A DNA stretch of 5,508 nt from PVC group bacterium (GTDB lineage: Bacteria; Verrucomicrobiota; Kiritimatiellia; UBA8416), in NCBI GenBank assembly GCA_003567805.1, contig PWYP01000017.1:1-5508 (forward strand). Direction: 5' to 3'. The first letter of the stretch is position 1. Each line of letters opens with the position of its first letter. Under the pieces are notes generated by a model. The model worked only from the letters and a program-made list of their open reading frames with translations, was not told the DNA's origin and made no database searches. This document shows, in pieces, positions 5,145 to 5,508 of the stretch. The translations under genes were made by a program, and so were the position numbers.

Positions 5145-5508
5145 ATGGCCACGATGAAAGCGGATCACAAAAAGGTTGTGCGGGAAAAGCTATCCAAATT
5201 GCTTGGTGTGTTGGAAGGTAAGCGAACGCTGTTGATCGTGATGCAGGATTTTCCAGATCCAGATGCGATTGCCGCTGCGGCGGCCTTGCGAGAATTGGTG
5301 AAGTCTTTTCAAGATATTACTACCACGTTGGCATGCGGTGGCTTTGTTGGTAGGGCGGAAAATCGCGCGTTATTAAAGTATCTCGGACTAAATATCAAAT
5401 CACTCGATGATACGAATCTAGAGCAATATGCGGCGATTGCTTTGGTCGACACGCAGCCTTGGGCTGGCAATAATGGTCTGTGTCGTAAGGTTGTTCCGGA
5501 TATTGTAA
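5145..5508 (+). CDS. DHH-family phosphoesterase (NrnA/oligoribonuclease-like), partial
   Basis: The first 121 codons of a rightward gene are present; the frame is still open at the window end. The protein has a basic N-terminal helix (residues 5-20), then TLLIVMQDFPDPDAIAAAA (28-46), which is DHH motif I, then a region ending IALVDTQPWAGNN (98-110), where Asp102 is the motif II metal ligand. Family members cleave phosphodiester or phosphoanhydride bonds (nanoRNA, pAp, cyclic dinucleotides or polyphosphate) using manganese ions; which substrate applies cannot be told from this part. The usual first His of motif I (HxxxDxD) is Gln34 here, while Asp38 and Asp40 are kept. The DHH and DHHA1 parts are outside the window. 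The start is uncertain: ATG 5145 and ATG 5154 are both possible without a clear ribosome-binding site, and the frame is open upstream to 5010 with an ATG at 5094. Confidence 0.8.
   Translation, partial: MATMKADHKKVVREKLSKLLGVLEGKRTLLIVMQDFPDPDAIAAAAALRELVKSFQDITTTLACGGFVGRAENRALLKYLGLNIKSLDDTNLEQYAAIALVDTQPWAGNNGLCRKVVPDIV

Noticed and set aside
4913..5221. A plus-strand open frame of 102 codons running into the DHH gene
   Set aside because: It begins inside the repeat and ends inside the DHH coding sequence in a different frame, and it has a Gly-rich low-complexity product.

Overview
The window holds one tightly packed leftward (minus-strand) operon, a divergent intergenic region of about 450 bp, and the start of one rightward gene at the right edge. 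Composition is moderate (roughly half G+C). A Yej/Opp-type peptide importer, a DHH phosphoesterase with a DFPDPDA motif, and a dispersed-type heptamer repeat (AACRTYS units, translating to NVEHRTF-like peptides) suggest a member of the PVC bacteria (Verrucomicrobiota, Kiritimatiellota or Lentisphaerota). This assignment is an inference from gene style only, with low to moderate confidence. No ribosomal or other marker gene is present to settle it.

In order of transcription, right to left, the operon holds four genes. (1) A chorismate mutase of the yeast/plant type (258 aa, 4693 to 3917), not the short bacterial AroQ domain. (2) A YejB-like permease (3909 to 2860), starting 7 nt after the chorismate mutase stop. 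(3) An 853-aa fusion (2863 to 302) of a YejE-like permease to a DppD/YejF-type ATPase. Its permease half carries an insertion of about 190 residues on the outer side of the membrane. (4) A second, DppF/OppF-type ATPase (305 to the left edge, incomplete). Genes 2/3 and 3/4 overlap by ATGA, so translational coupling is likely. Together genes 2-4 supply both membrane subunits and both ATPases of one oligopeptide ABC importer. The solute-binding protein (YejA-like) is not in the window and may lie beyond the left edge or elsewhere.

The chorismate mutase has a good sigma70-like promoter (TCGACA, 17 nt, TATATT) placed so that transcription would begin at or one base before its ATG, which suggests a leaderless message. 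Upstream of that lie a GC-rich palindromic stretch and a long imperfect inverted repeat made of five 7-bp units per arm. The rightward gene begins near 5145 and encodes the N-terminal third or so of a DHH-family phosphoesterase.

The most interesting points are the eukaryote-type chorismate mutase with E. coli-like Asp and Gln at two active-site positions and a partly lost effector site, its position at the head of a peptide-importer operon, the permease-ATPase fusion with an apparent internal start site, and the unexplained periplasmic insertion. I found no CRISPR array, tRNA, rRNA, insertion sequence or convincing terminator.
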